A stretch of DNA of 64,000 nucleotides from Okapia johnstoni (taxonomy: Eukaryota > Chordata > Mammalia > Artiodactyla > Giraffidae): NCBI GenBank assembly GCA_024291935.2, contig CM044316.1, forward strand, positions 4,766,501 through 4,830,500, read 5' to 3'. Under the pieces are notes generated by a model. That model ran no database searches, was not told where the DNA came from, and saw only the letters and a program-made list of their open reading frames with translations. The translations under genes were made by a program, and so were the position numbers. The first letter of the stretch is position 1. Each line of letters opens with the position of its first letter. This document shows, one piece after another, positions 11,345 to 22,978 of the stretch.

Positions 11345-11539
11345 CCAATTTTTTTCCTCCCCCGGGCCTGCCCTATGCAAATTGGGCTTAGCCAGGAGTG
11401 CTGTTCTACCTGAAGTTCTCACTCAGGCCCCCGGACCCTCCTTTGACCTTCCTTTGTTCTATTTTCGCGGGCTTTTCCCTTCCTTGTCTTTTAGCCACCG
11501 CCATTTTGGACTCCTTTCCCCTATTCTAACTACCTAACA
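10970..11539 (-). repeat. 5' LTR of the provirus
   Basis: Same ends as the LTR at 4398-4876, but 570 bp against 479 bp. The extra length is mainly a purine-rich block that includes a (GA)n run at about 11300-11340. The AATAAA of the other LTR has changed to AATCAA at the equivalent place. Confidence 0.9.
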
Positions 11540-11900
11540 GTAAAGAATAATGTAAAAATTTATTGAAAAGAAAAGTACATGTGGAAAGGGGCGTGGGCAA
11601 GCTGAGAGAGAGAGCGGTGCCTTTGGGAAGTTTAAATCCTTTATAAAGGGGCTGTTTTCTCCATCTGGGTCTTCCCTCAGGCCATCACCTTGTTTGTCCC
11701 TGCTGGTTAATTTGTCTCAGGACCCTCCCCCGGGGTGCGCATGTGCACCCTCGCCAAGATGGCTCTTGAAATGAAGGCTTCTGGGAGGAGCAAGACTCAT
11801 TATGGCCTGGAATTATCCTCTGACTTTTGACTCCAAGGAGCCTTTCTGCACATGTGTAGTGTCTCCCTTATCAGACAGGGTTTTTTCCTTTGTCCATGCC
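11540..11900 (-). repeat. Second, unrelated LTR-like segment abutting the provirus
   Basis: On the minus strand it shows an LTR-like arrangement: TTTATAAAGG (TATA-like) followed about 100 bp later by CAATAAATTTTTAC (poly(A) signal), stopping at the provirus LTR. R/U5 is not evident on the far side of the provirus. Confidence 0.5.
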
Positions 11901-13835
11901 ATGATTATTCCCTTGAGGTAAGAGACAAAGACTGGCTATTACCCTATTTTTGTTGGCTGTAAATTCTTCAACTGGAGCCCACCCATATCTCATCTCAGGG
12001 AATGCCAAGGGGAAGGTGGCTGATTGCAGATGGCCAACCTGGAGCCCATCTACCTGCCCATGTCCTACCTGAACACAACCCTGAAGATGTCTTTTATGCC
12101 TCAACTCCCTTTGGGCATCCTGAAATCGCCTTTAGGTAACACAGGTATGTGTTCCTTCACCTAAAGAAGCAAGGACAAAAGGAATATCAAGCTTGTCTAG
12201 AAGTCTGCAAATTTTAATTAATTTCAAACTGTTAGGAGAGCTTTTTCACTTACCAAATTTAGGATTAGTTTAAAAAGTGACAAATCAAAAAGAGAGCCAT
12301 ATTCCTCCGTTCATTGTATTGAAGTAAGATAAATATCTTTCAATGTATGGTCATTGTATACTTCTCAGGTTAAAAGAAGCACAGCTACTTGGAAGCACAA
12401 AGATTATTTTTATTTTATTTATTTTATTATTATTTTTTTTTTGAAGTCATGAATGCTGGCTGAGATGCCGATTTTATCAGTTCCCAAACTAATACTTAGA
12501 AGGGGCTGTGCCTTGCTGAAGCTTCGTGCCTCAGCTCTGTCTGGGCCAGTCCTGTGTGGGCCCTGAAGCCTGTCTCTGCCCCCTCCACGCCGCAACTGTG
12601 AAGACCTTTTCCCAGGGACCACTGTCCATGGAGCGTCTGCAGCTAGGGGCGCATCTGTGCTTCTAGGGAGGGAGGGAGAAGGCCAGCTGGGTGAGTGGGT
12701 CCAGGCGTGGGGGGTGGGGGGCAAAGGTTACTTTTAAAAAAGCAGTTTCAAAAGTTTTTGTTGTGGAGCCTGGTGGGCTACAGACGGCAAAAGAATCGAC
12801 CACGACTCAGCAACTAAACAACAACAAACACACATTCCTAACAGAAACTCGTAAGAAACTAGAAATAGGTGAGAAAATTCTCAGCCTAAACAAAGCAAAA
12901 CAAAAGGCCTAGACCCTAGAGCTGAATTATAAAAGGTTTTAGGCAATAAAATGTCCCCCAACAGAAGTGTGAACAGTGAACACACAAGAGGAGTCATTTT
13001 TAATACTCACTCAGTAGAACACCTTTCTGGTTACATTCATAAATTAAAGGAAATAATAATGGCCAGAAAATAAATATAGTATAAAATCTATTGATCATTT
13101 TATATCTAATTATGACTGTAAAAGTGTAAAGGAATTTTTAAGAAAAAATATCTGCAAAAGATACAATTTAAGCAGCCCCAATTAACATAACTTTTCTTTG
13201 TTCCATAGTCTCAAAATAACTGATGATTAATGAATTTTACTTTGAAACATACTTTTCAAATTCAGCAAGATATTTTATGTTCAAATATAAGAAGATTTTG
13301 TACTTTTCAAGCTAAAAATGTTTGTACCTTGCAGTGAATACTTTGTTTCACTGATCTAGACATAAATAAAAACACATTGTGTGTCTTTACCTGATTTTAA
13401 AAAAAGTATTTGTTTCTTGCATTCTAGATCCACAAATTCTTTTCTTTTGTTTTTTGTTGTTGTTCAGTGAAAGGGCTGGAGAAAACAGTGGGGTTCTTGA
13501 CTCAGTCACGTGGGAGTCGTCCAGCATCACTGTTTATTTTCAGTCGTTCATTGGATTCTGTAACCCTGTGTAAGAGCCAGAGCAGCAGCAGCAGAATTTG
13601 TGGGAGCTTCAGCGACTGGGTTCTGGGGTCTCTGCTTAACTTATTGGAACCCATACCTGCAGACTGCGCTTTAGACAGAAAACACTCAGCATTTCTCAGC
13701 TCTTGAGACATATTGACATATTCCTGCTTTCTCCTTCACGTGTGACTCTCCATCACCATGACACTATAAACCTGGTCCTCCTTCTCCCCTCCCCAGAGGA
13801 GAATTCACAATTGCCTCCCTGTATTAAAGACTTAT
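11901..13835. other. AT-rich intergenic stretch
   Basis: A short Bov-tA 3' scrap at about 12762-12830 (GGAGCCTGGTGGGCTAC) and A/T-rich sequence at 12400-12440 and 12900-13450. No gene or named repeat recognised otherwise. Confidence 0.5.
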
Positions 13836-14116
13836 CCCTGGGGGTCTAGTGGTTAAGAATCCGCCTGCAAATGCAGGGGCCTTGGTTTCGATCTCTACTC
13901 CAGGATGATCCCACATGCCATGGAGCAACTAAGCCCAAGTGTCACAACTACTGAGCCCTCCCCAGCTCCAGAAGAGAAGCCAGCCACTGCACTGAGGAAC
14001 CTGAGCAACCACAAAGAAGAGTGGCCCTCGCTCTCTGCAAGTAGGCAAAGCCCTCACATAGCAACGAAGACCCAGTGCAGGCAAAAATAAAAATAAATAC
14101 ATCTTTAAAAAAAATT
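13836..14116 (+). mobile_element. tRNA-derived cetartiodactyl SINE
   Basis: Starts GGGGTCTAGTGGTTAAGAAT, has the promoter-like TTTCGATCTC, and ends in an A-rich AAATAAAAATAAATAC tail. Confidence 0.8.
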
Positions 14117-14168
14117 CTCTCGACTGAGGGACAATCTTATGGAGCTGTGCTGTCCATTAGAAATAAAT

Positions 14169-14348
14169 GGACTTTCATGGTGGTTCAGTAGCGAAGACCC
14201 TGCGCTCCCAATGAAGGGGAACCAGTTCAATTCCTGGTCAGGGAACTAGATACCACATGCTGCCACTAATAGTGCATGCCACAAGATGCCACGTGCCACA
14301 ACTAAGACCTGGCAGAGCCAATTACATCCAAAAAGAAAGAAAGAAAGG
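14169..14348 (+). mobile_element. tRNA-derived SINE, diverged
   Basis: GGACTTTCATGGTGGTTCAG start, CAGTTCAATTCCTGGTCAG B-box region, (AAAG)n tail. Confidence 0.75.
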
Positions 14349-14390
14349 AATGGAAGGTAGGCCACCAATATGGCTTAAAACTTCGTAGGG

Positions 14391-14607
14391 GCTTCCCAGG
14401 TGGCTCAGTGGTAAAGAGTCCACCTGTGAAGCAGGAGATGCACGTTCAATCCCTGGGTTGAGAAGATCCCCTAGAGAAGGAAATGGCAACCCACTCCAGT
14501 ATTCTTGCCTGAGAAATCCCGTAGACAGAGGAGCCTGATGGGCTACAATCCGTGGGGTCGGAAAGAGTTGAACACCACTGGGCGACTAAACAGCAGCAGC
14601 AGGCAGG
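14391..14607 (+). mobile_element. Bov-tA SINE
   Basis: GGCTTCCCAGGTGGCTCAGT head derived from tRNA, Bov-A body, GCAGCAGCAG end. Confidence 0.9.
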
Positions 14608-15225
14608 CAGCACAAAAAGTAAAAAGAAACAGGTGGAATTCATTTCCTGATAGATTTCACTTAGCCTAAAATAGCCAGGATATTGTGACTTCAACAACTA
14701 ATGGAATTCTAAAAGAAAACATAGCAAAGATCTCAGAAATCTTCCAAATTCCAAGGTTTAAACTTGCCAGTAGCCTTTGTTGGCATGAAAAATCAAACTC
14801 CTCAAGGACCTGAAAGTTATCTCCTTGTGAGTAAACTGTAGACTGTCGTGCATTTGATGGTTCCACTCCCAGTCCTGAAGTCTACCCTATCACAGGCTAA
14901 TGTGACTAAATACTGCAGGAAACTCAGAGGACATTCACACAGCATCACAGACACACGCAAGCTGCTTTTCCATAGTGACCATGCAAGTGGTCCAAGCATC
15001 ACCTGAAACCTCACGAGACAGTGTTCTGAAAAAGTCATTAGAGGAAGTCTGCCCTTGAGTCTCGATGGAAATAGTTTCATCAGGCTCTATAAATAACAAA
15101 AGCGCAAAAGTAAGACTCAGGTGCAGATGGGAGGATCTGTGTTTTCCAATTAAAAACCCTATGTCCTCTTATCCTAACCAGTGGATGTCCATTCCATTGG
15201 GAGACTTTAAACTGAGGATTCTTGA
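14608..15225. other. Unrecognised intergenic sequence
   Basis: No gene and no repeat that I can name. Confidence 0.4.
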
Positions 15226-15828
15226 AATTTTCTTAGACTCCAAAATCACTGCAGGTGGTGACTGCAGCCATGAAGTTAAAAGATGCTTGCTCCTTGGAAG
15301 AAAAGCTATGACAAACCTAGAGAGCATATTAAAAAGCAGAGACATCACTTTGCCTACAAAGGTCCATTTAGTCAAAGCTATGGCTTTTCCAGTCGTCATG
15401 TATGATGTGAGATTTGGACCATAAGGAAAACTGAGCGCCGAAGAATTGGTGCTTTTGAACTGTGGTGTTGAAGAAAATTCTTGAGAGTCCCTTAGGACTG
15501 CAAGGAGATCAAACCAGTCAATTCTAAAGGAAATCAGTCCTGAATATTCATTGGCAGGACTGATGCTGAAGCTGAAACTCCAATACTTTGGCCACCTGAT
15601 GCAAAGAACTGACTCATTGGGAAAGACCCTGATCCTGGGAAAGATTTAAGGCGAGAGGAGAAGGGGACAACTGAGGATGAGATGGTTGGATGGCATCACC
15701 GACTCGATGGACATGAGTCTGAGCAAGCTCCGGGAGTTGGTGATGGACAGGAAAGCCTAGCATGCTGCAGTCCATGGGGTCACAAAGAGTTGGACATGAC
15801 TGAGCAACTGAACTGAGCTGAACTGCCT
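15226..15828 (+). mobile_element. BovB LINE 3' fragment
   Basis: Begins CTCCAAAATCACTGCAGG, carries the RT C-terminal region with a deletion after VVMYD, and ends ACTGAACTGAGCTGAACTG. Confidence 0.88.
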
Positions 15829-16264
15829 TTCCTGAATAAACTCATTTCTCTAGTAAAATAACTGGCTATGTTAAACATCGGCTCCCCTTACCCCCCACTC
15901 TGTATCCATTGGATCAAGCTGATGACTGCAGCTTTGGACAGCTTCCACCTGCCTTAAAAAGAAAAGATTAATTTTCTGATTTCAGGGCTGGTTTTTAGTC
16001 TTCACCCTATTTATCTTGCCTATTATCATATTTTGACACCCTATATCAAATGGCTAAAAGTTTTCTCAGTATGCTCTTCCTCATCATGCAGATCTCCTAT
16101 GGTTTTCCTCTGCCACTTACGTAAGAAAACAACTCTCTTGTGTGTGTTTCACAGACCACAGCTACTCTCTTGGATAACAGCTGGGATTGCTGCACCTTCA
16201 TTCCCTTCCTGATTCTGCTGACAAAAATGTAATAACTATTCCTTTGAACAATTCAGAAGGTAGA
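15829..16264. other. Intergenic; possible LTR tail
   Basis: TTTCCTGAATAAACTCATTT at 15829 resembles 19552-19575, suggesting related old LTR pieces. Rest unrecognised. Confidence 0.35.
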
Positions 16265-16645
16265 TGTTGAGGGTTGAATTGTTTCTCCACAAAGAACCTG
16301 TTCAGATCCTAACCCCTAGCACCTGGAGATGTGACCTTATTTGGAAATAGGGTCTTTGCAGGTATAATCATATTGCATTGAGGTCATAGTTGATTAGGAT
16401 GGGCCCTAATGCAGTGATGGTGTCCTTATGAGAAGAGGAAAATATGGTCACAGACACACAGAGGGAGATGGCCATGCAAGCATGGAGGCAGAGATTGGAG
16501 TGATGCTGTTGTAAGCCAAGGAACTCCAAGGACTGCAGGCAGCCACCTGAAAAATAGAAGAGAGGCCCAGAACAGTTTTCTCTCTCAGTCCCCAGAAGGA
16601 TCCAACCTGCTGACACCTTGATTTCGAACTGAGAAAGTCAGAATG

Positions 16646-16721
16646 TTGGCTTGGCCAGAAAGTTTGCTGGGGCTTTCCCATAGCATCTTACAGAAAAACC
16701 CAAATGAACTTTTTGGCCACC
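16646..16721. mobile_element. Mariner-derived palindromic MITE
   Basis: An imperfect inverted repeat: TTGGCCAGAAAGTTTG at the left against AACTTTTTGGCCA at the right, with GGGCTTTCCC and GAAAAACCC as inner arms. Confidence 0.65.
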
Positions 16722-16753
16722 TAAAGAAATAGCTGTAGGTTTAAACCACCCAT

Positions 16754-16966
16754 GGGCTTCCCTGATGGCTCAGACAGTAAAGCGTCTGCTTACAATGTGG
16801 GAGACCTGGGTTCGATCCCTGGGTCGGGAAGATCCCCTGGAGAAGGAAATGGCAACCCACTCCAGTACTCTTGCCTGGAAAATCCCATGGACGGAAGAGC
16901 CTGGTAAACTACAGTCCACGGGGTCACAAAGAGTCAGACACGACTGAGCGACTTCACTTTCACTTT
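16754..16966 (+). mobile_element. Bov-tA SINE
   Basis: GGGCTTCCCTGATGGCTCAG head through CGACTTCACTTTCACTTT tail. Confidence 0.92.
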
Positions 16967-17189
16967 TAAGCCACCACAACTTGTGGAACTCTGTTACAGC
17001 AGTCTGAGAAAAGGAATAGAGCAGATTTCCTTATTTAGGCCCCTCCTACTATGTACACTTTCCTCACCTACTTAATCCCAAGTGTCATTTGGTAAAAAAT
17101 TAGAACTTGATCTAAGATCAACAAAAAGCTTCTGCTGAGGTCATTACCACTGTATCAGCAAACCCCACCCATCAAAATGGAGACAAATA

Positions 17190-17322
17190 TTTGGAGAAGG
17201 CAACGGCAACCCACTCCGGTACTCTTGCCTGGAAAATCCCATGGACGGAGGAGCCTGGTAGGCTGCCATCTATGGGGTCGCACAGAGTCGGGCACGACTG
17301 AAGCAACTTAGCAGCAGCATTT
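17190..17322 (+). mobile_element. Bov-A SINE monomer
   Basis: TTGGAGAAGGCAACGGCAAC to AACTTAGCAGCAGC. Confidence 0.88.
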
Positions 17323-17469
17323 GGGTTATCTTCCCTACAATACTCAATGCGTTCCTCTTAGAAACGCCTCAGCCAGCCAGTTCAGAAAAGCTTTCTCGTT
17401 AAGAGACAGATGTGTGACATGTCTGCTGTGGTTCCCATTCAAGCCTCTCCTTTTCTGGATTACTGTTTC

Positions 17470-17745
17470 TTTCTTTAAAAAAATCATTACTTATTTGTGG
17501 CTGTGCTAGGGTCTCTGTTGCCTTGCAGGCTTTCTCTAGTTGCGATACTCGGGCTTCTCCTACTGCGGAGCACGGGCTCTGGAGCACGCGGGCTTCAGTA
17601 GTTGTGGCTCCGGGGGCACAGACTCACTAGTTGCGGCATGAGCTGCACTGCGGCATGTGGGATCTTCCCGGACCAGGGACCAAACCTGTGTCTCTGGTAT
17701 CGGCAGGCGGATTCTTTACCACTGAGCCAGCAGAGAAACCCTCTG
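17470..17745 (-). mobile_element. tRNA-derived SINE
   Basis: Reverse-oriented: TTACTTATTTGTGGCTGTGC at its 3' side and CGGATTCTTTACCACTGAGC at the tRNA head. Confidence 0.8.
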
Positions 17746-18119
17746 TATTACTGCTTCTTCAGAGATCCAGCTTCTTCTCTGGAGGTCCCACATACCCGTT
17801 TCAATTTCATTCCCCTGTCTTGATTTCCTCGTTGTAGCCGCCCCGGGGAGTCTATGCTTTTGGCAAACACTTCCTGCTGCACAAGATAATACTGCAGGTC
17901 AAGCAGAATAGTCTGACCAGAAGAAAGAAAAAGCGGCTTAGATCTCTAGCACAGACCCCCCAGCTGAGCTGGGATATGTTTTCTTTGCCTGGATTTGGTC
18001 AGCTAGGCTCCTGGCTTTGGGGCCCCCCGAGGGCAAGCTCTCAAGATGGCTCCCATTGATCCCCCACCACTCAGTATTTTATGCCTTTGCATAAATCCCT
18101 CCGTTTGGAGCGGGCTGGA

Positions 18120-18262
18120 CTTATCGCTTTTTGTTGCTGTTTGTTTAGTTTTTCCCTGCTGCACCATGCAGCTTGCAGGGTCTCAGTTCCCTGACCAAAT
18201 ATCAAACCTGAGCCCCCTGTAGTGGAAGTCGAGTCCTAATCACTAGACCACCAGGAATTTCC
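18120..18262 (-). mobile_element. tRNA-derived SINE, partial
   Basis: CTCAGTTCCCTGACC and AATCACTAGACCACCAGGAA mark the tRNA head in reverse. Confidence 0.7.
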
Positions 18263-18284
18263 TTGACTTGCTTTTTTTTTTTCT

Positions 18285-18532
18285 TTTAATATTTTAATTT
18301 GTCTATTTATTTGCTGCATCGGGTCTTAGTTGTGTCGTGTGAGATCTTTTGTTGTGACGCAAGGACTCTCTGGTCATGGCACACTGGCTCCAGAGTGTGC
18401 AGGCTCATAGTTGCAGCTCAAGGGTCCAACTGCTTCTCTACACTGGGATCTTAGTTCCCCAACCAGGGACTAAACCTGTGTTCCCTGCACAGCAAGGTGG
18501 ACCCTCAACCACTGGACCACCAGGGAAGTCCC
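18285..18532 (-). mobile_element. tRNA-derived SINE
   Basis: TTTATTTGCTGCATCGGGTC through ACTGGACCACCAGGGAAGTC, reverse orientation. Confidence 0.85.
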
Positions 18533-19736
18533 TTGACTTGCTTTTAATAAATATCACACAACAAAAGTGATGAGATACCACTTCCAAGATTAGGTTTCTA
18601 AGACTATGAATTCCTACACCCCAAATTCCTAGCCCCCTTTTCAGTAAAGGAAGCCATCTATGCTGTGGGGATTTCGAGGAAAGCTTTTCCTATCCTGATG
18701 AAAGGGAGATGCAGCTGGCATCCCCTTCCGCATTCTTTTTGTCTTCAATGTAGATGCGATACCTGGACATGCAGCAGCCATTCTGCAATCAGAAGGCAAC
18801 AAGCCTGGAGATAAAGAGGACACACTAAAGATGGCAGAGCCAAAAAAGAAAAAGCCTGTGGTATTGTGGGGCAGGTGAAAGGACACCTGTATCTGCCTAG
18901 TTCTGGATTCTGGACTTTTGTTATGTAAGAAAAATACATCCATGTCTTTAAGCAAAAAAAAAAAGAAAAGGCGATGACTTCCGTCTTGGGTGTCCTCTCT
19001 TGGAACACTTACCCTGGTGGAAGCCAGCTGCTGTGTCATGAGGCAGCCTTGGGGAGGGAGTGAGCATGGAGTAGATCTCTGACCCCAGTGGAGCCTTGAG
19101 CTGACCCCAGCCCTGGCTGCAGCCTCACAAGAGACCTTAAGTCCCAAAAACCCTGCGTGGAACTGAGTAAAGGAAATTTCATTTAAAATGGAGTCAGAAA
19201 GCCAGAGCGGGGGCTCTCATGCACTACCACTTGATGTCAATTACAGATCCCAACAGGAAGAGACCTACCTTGCATTCCCAGCAGGAAATTATCCCTACTT
19301 TACTACCCCAACAGGAGGAAGAAAGTTTTCTTCTTGCCCAGTCACAGCCCAGACCATGAGAATGGTCACAACTCAGCCAACCAGAAACCATCACTCCCCT
19401 GAACTCTTGCTGTCCTCCAATGGACTTTCCTTCAAAGCCATCCCTCCCAAATTCCCCCTTTTCTCTAAAAATAACATCCCTCTCCTTTGTCTGCTGGACT
19501 TGCCTTTAGTTTTTGTTATGGTAAGCTTGTCCAGAGTTACAGTTCTCTGCTATTCCTGAATAAACCCATTTTGTTGGTAAAATCACTGGTTATTTTATGT
19601 TTAAGGTCAATGCCAGATAAGCCACTCTCAGATTCCTGACCCACAGAAACTGTGAAATAAGTGTTATTTTCAGCTGCTAAGTTTTGAGGTCATTTGTTAC
19701 ATACCAGTAGATAGCTGATACAGGACCTGCATGCAT
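18533..19736. other. Intergenic; possible old LTR at the right end
   Basis: About 19240-19620 has an LTR-like look, ending in CCTGAATAAACCCATTTTG. No intact frame of interest. Confidence 0.35.
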
Positions 19737-19953
19737 GAGTGCTCGGTTGCTTCAATTGTGTCCAGCTGTTTGCAACCCCATGAACTGTAGCCTGCCAGGC
19801 TCCTCTGTCCATAGGATTCTCCAAGCAAGAATACTGGAGTGGGTTGCCATTCCCTTCTCCAGGGAATCTTCCCGACCCAGGGATCTAACCAACGTCTCTT
19901 ATGTCTCCCGCATTGGCAGGCAAGTTCTTTATCACTACCGCCACCTAGGACGC
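19737..19953 (-). mobile_element. Bov-tA SINE, diverged
   Basis: Reverse Bov-tA: GTGTCCAGCTGTTTGCAACC to TTCTTTATCACTACCGCCAC. Confidence 0.85.
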
Positions 19954-20260
19954 CCCTTAGCTCCTTGAAGTGAAATATAAAAACAAGCCTGGTTTTGAAC
20001 TCTGGCTGAGAAGCTCACAGGTCGCCATGGTGTGTGTCTTCCTGGTCATGAGGAGCCAATTACCCAACACACACAGCATCATCCAACCAGAGCTTGTGGC
20101 AAGACCAGCCAGGCACTGGGAGAGGGTGTCACAGACAACTGGTACTGCCTGCTGTGGTTCAGAGCAAAAGGTTTTTACCCCTAAAATCCCCAAATTCTAG
20201 GAATCTGACACTTGAAAACTCTAGATTCTTATCTCAACTTGGGGTAAAATATATATAACA

Positions 20261-20495
20261 TGGGCTTCCCAGGTGGCGTTAGTGGTAAAGAACACGCCTG
20301 CCAATGCAGGAGCTGCAGGAGATGTGGGTTTCATTCCTGGGTCGGGAAGATCCCCTGGAGGAGGGCCTGGCAAACCACTCCAGTATTCTTGCCTGGAGAA
20401 TCCCATGGACAGAGGAGCCTGGTGGGCTACAGACCATAGTATCTCAAAGAGCTGGACATGACTGTAGAGACTTAGCATGCATGCATACGTACATA
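20261..20495 (+). mobile_element. Bov-tA SINE
   Basis: GGGCTTCCCAGGTGGCGTTA head to GACTTAGCATGCATGCAT tail. Confidence 0.92.
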
Positions 20496-21065
20496 ACATG
20501 AAATTTATCATTTTAACCATTTTTCAGTGTACAGTTCAGTGACACAGTAAGTACATTCATATTGTTGTGCAAAACTATCACCACCATCCATCCATAGATA
20601 TTTTTCATCATCGCAGACTAAAACTCTGTCCCCATTAAACATTAACTCCCTATTTCTTCCCTCATAGCCCCTGGCAACCCCCATTCTACTTTCTGTGTCT
20701 ATCAGATTATTATTTTTTTCTTTATTGAGGTGAAATTCACACAACATCAAGTTCACCAGTTACAGTGTAAAACTCAGTGGCATTTAATACATTCATGATG
20801 TTATGTGACCCCCCCCCCCCCCCCCATCTGTTTCCAGAGTATTTTCATCAGCCTGAAGAGACCCAGGCTCTAATAGCAGTCTTTCCCCTCTTTTGCAGTC
20901 CCTGGCAACCCCCAACCTGCTATCTGTTTCTATGGATTTGCCTGTTCTGGACATTTCATATGAATGGAAGGCGAGAATTCTACCATTGAAACCCCAATGC
21001 CTTGCAGATGAATGAAATCACACTCCCTGTGACTTTCTGTGATTGGCTTCCTTCACAGAGCATAT
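20496..21065 (-). mobile_element. Old L1 3' region, two adjacent copies
   Basis: 20500-20710 and 20715-21060 each read like the reverse of an L1M 3' UTR (AGTGTACAGTTCAGTGACAC then CCCCTGGCAACCCCCATT; repeated as ACTCAGTGGCATTTAATAC then CCCTGGCAACCCCCAACC). A C13-C14 run sits at about 20811-20825. Confidence 0.75.
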
Positions 21066-22934
21066 GCTTAAAGGTTCATCCACTGTAGTGTCTCTTAGTA
21101 CTTCATTCCTTTTTATGGTGAGGGCTGGAGTTGCTGAGTCCGTAGCTCTGAGCGATGCGTGTTCACTCACCGCAGGAGTCCTGGCCCCAAGTCTCAGGCC
21201 TGGAGAGAAGCCCGTAGGTCCAGTCACATGCAGCCTTGGGCAGCCCTGGCCGGGTGCTTCACTCCTCCTCCAGTCCAGCTGTGGGCTCTGACCCTGGCTA
21301 AAGGGCATGTGAGGCCTCTCCAGGCATCTGGTCTTGAAAACAAATGTTTGAACAAGCACTGAATTCAGCAAATATGCTGCACCTCTGTGTAGATGTCAGT
21401 GACCGAATGGGCTGGGGTGGGGATCAGGCGTTAACCCGTGACCAGCCCCCTTGAGGACACAAAGCCGCTGTTTGCTTTCTGGGGTTGACCCTTCTCCCCA
21501 GTAGATGCGATCTGTGGGCTCCCTGCTGTCCTTGCACACCCCGGGTGTGTTTTCACTTTGCCCTGATAGCAGTCAATCTGGTGCCTCTTTCCCTACATCA
21601 AACATGGGCCTCTACCAGAGCCCTGGGTTGGGGTCCCCTCAAACCCTGTGGTCTCCCTGGCAATGCCTCTAGTAAAGGGCAGTGCCTTCACACAATCTTT
21701 GGAACTCGCACCCACATTTATGGACTGGAAAACTGAAGCTTCCGGAAAACTGAGCTGCCCAGTCACTTCAGCTGGTAAACACCAAAGTCAAGATTTGAAC
21801 ATAGAGTCCTCCTTGTCTCTCTAGGAGCAGAGATGAAGAGGGAAAGAAGGAGGGAGAGCAGGCGGTCAGGTGGATTTTGTCATCAGATGGATTTTGAGGC
21901 AATAGGGAGCTATGAGGGGTGTGTGAGCTGGGGAGAGAGGTGGGTGTTAGACCCCTCTGGAGTGTTGGGGAAGCAGGGTAGATGACAGAGCCCTGGAAGG
22001 AGAGACAGTGGGACTGGCTGGTTCAGAGTCTGAATGACAGGAAGCAGGGTACCAGTGGGTGCTAGGAGTGGGTGAGAGAGAGGTTCGTATTTCTCATTGT
22101 GTTCTTTTTCTTGATTTCATCAAACATGGGAACTGTGGGGGGGCTTCAGATTGTCATAACAAGACTTCCAGAACAACTTGGCTGTTAATCCTTAATATGA
22201 TGTGATAAAACGTAACCGAAAAATGCAAATTTTTTAAAAAATCAAAAGATGAATAAGATTTATAATTACTTCCCAGGAAATATTTCTGTGCTTTACTCGT
22301 GAAGGAAAATAGTAAATTTCATGGTAGTATGAATAGCGTGGTCCAGTACTCAGTTTTTTTTTAAAGGAAAAGAAAACCTTTCCTTCTTTAGATCTTTTCT
22401 CCGTCATGTAGGGGTTCTGCGTGGCTGGGGCTACTGTCAGTTAGACTTGTTCTTTGAGTGATTCCTTGTCAGCTCAGGATTTAGAGAAAGTAACTTCCAT
22501 GACTCAGAGAGGGGCAGCAGACTGCACAAGCAGATTTCTTCACGATTCGCCCCTGTGGGTGGTGTGATATGAGGTGAGTCACCTCCTGAGGAGCTGCTGG
22601 AAGGGGGTGGGCAGCATCCCAGGTCCCACTTGCAGCCTGAGACCTGGCCCAGGGAGGACTGGTTTAAGGATGGATCCTCCATCCTTTCACTGTTGTGCCC
22701 CAGATGCACCTGGAACCAGCTGAACCTGAAGGTGTAGTGGACCAGGGGAGAGGTAGGTGGGACCATGCCAGTAGAAACTTACCTGCTTCCTGTCCCAGGT
22801 CCTGTCTTCTGCTAAGGCTGGCTTCTTGACAGCTCTCCCACTGTACCAAAACAAGAATTTGGGACCTCTGTCTTGGCCTCAGTGGCAGATGCCAAGATCA
22901 GCAGGGAAGACTGAGACACGCCTTCAGCCCTCTG

Positions 22935-22936
<2 letters not shown>
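21066..22936. other. Intergenic sequence without recognised gene
   Basis: GC-moderate, some purine-rich text near 21830-22070. Nothing supportable. Confidence 0.4.

Positions 22937-22976
<40 letters not shown>
22937..22976. repeat. (TG)n microsatellite
   Basis: About 20 uninterrupted GT units, likely length-polymorphic. Confidence 0.95.

Positions 22977-22978
<2 letters not shown>

Larger units (their letters stand above)
4398..11539 (-). mobile_element. Class I endogenous retrovirus (provirus), degraded
   Basis: Order along the minus strand: 5' LTR (10970-11539), primer binding site (10948-10965), leader, gag remnant, zinc knuckle, protease, RT with YVDD, RNase H, integrase, env remnant, polypurine tract (4877-4888), 3' LTR (4398-4876). 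The pol layout, single visible CCHC knuckle and tRNA-type PBS are gammaretrovirus-like. Every coding region has stops or frame breaks, and env is mostly missing, so it cannot be infectious. LTRs differ by many point changes plus repeat-length changes, indicating an old insertion. I see no matching target-site duplication at the two outer edges. Confidence 0.9.
16265..17018 (+). mobile_element. MLT1-type MaLR LTR, interrupted twice
   Basis: TGTTGAGGGTTGAATTGT, TGTGACCTTATTTGGAAATA and ACACCTTGATTTCG, then the end TAAGCCACCACAACTTG beyond the insertions, fit the MLT1 consensus. A MITE (16646-16721) and a Bov-tA (16754-16966) split it. Confidence 0.75.

Noticed and set aside
10745..11422. 225-codon minus-strand frame through the 5' LTR and leader
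   Set aside because: Spans U3, R, U5 and the PBS with a low-complexity Ser/Leu run from the GA repeat; chance frame.
19188..19559. 123-codon plus-strand frame
   Set aside because: Lies in old LTR-like sequence; no recognisable protein family.
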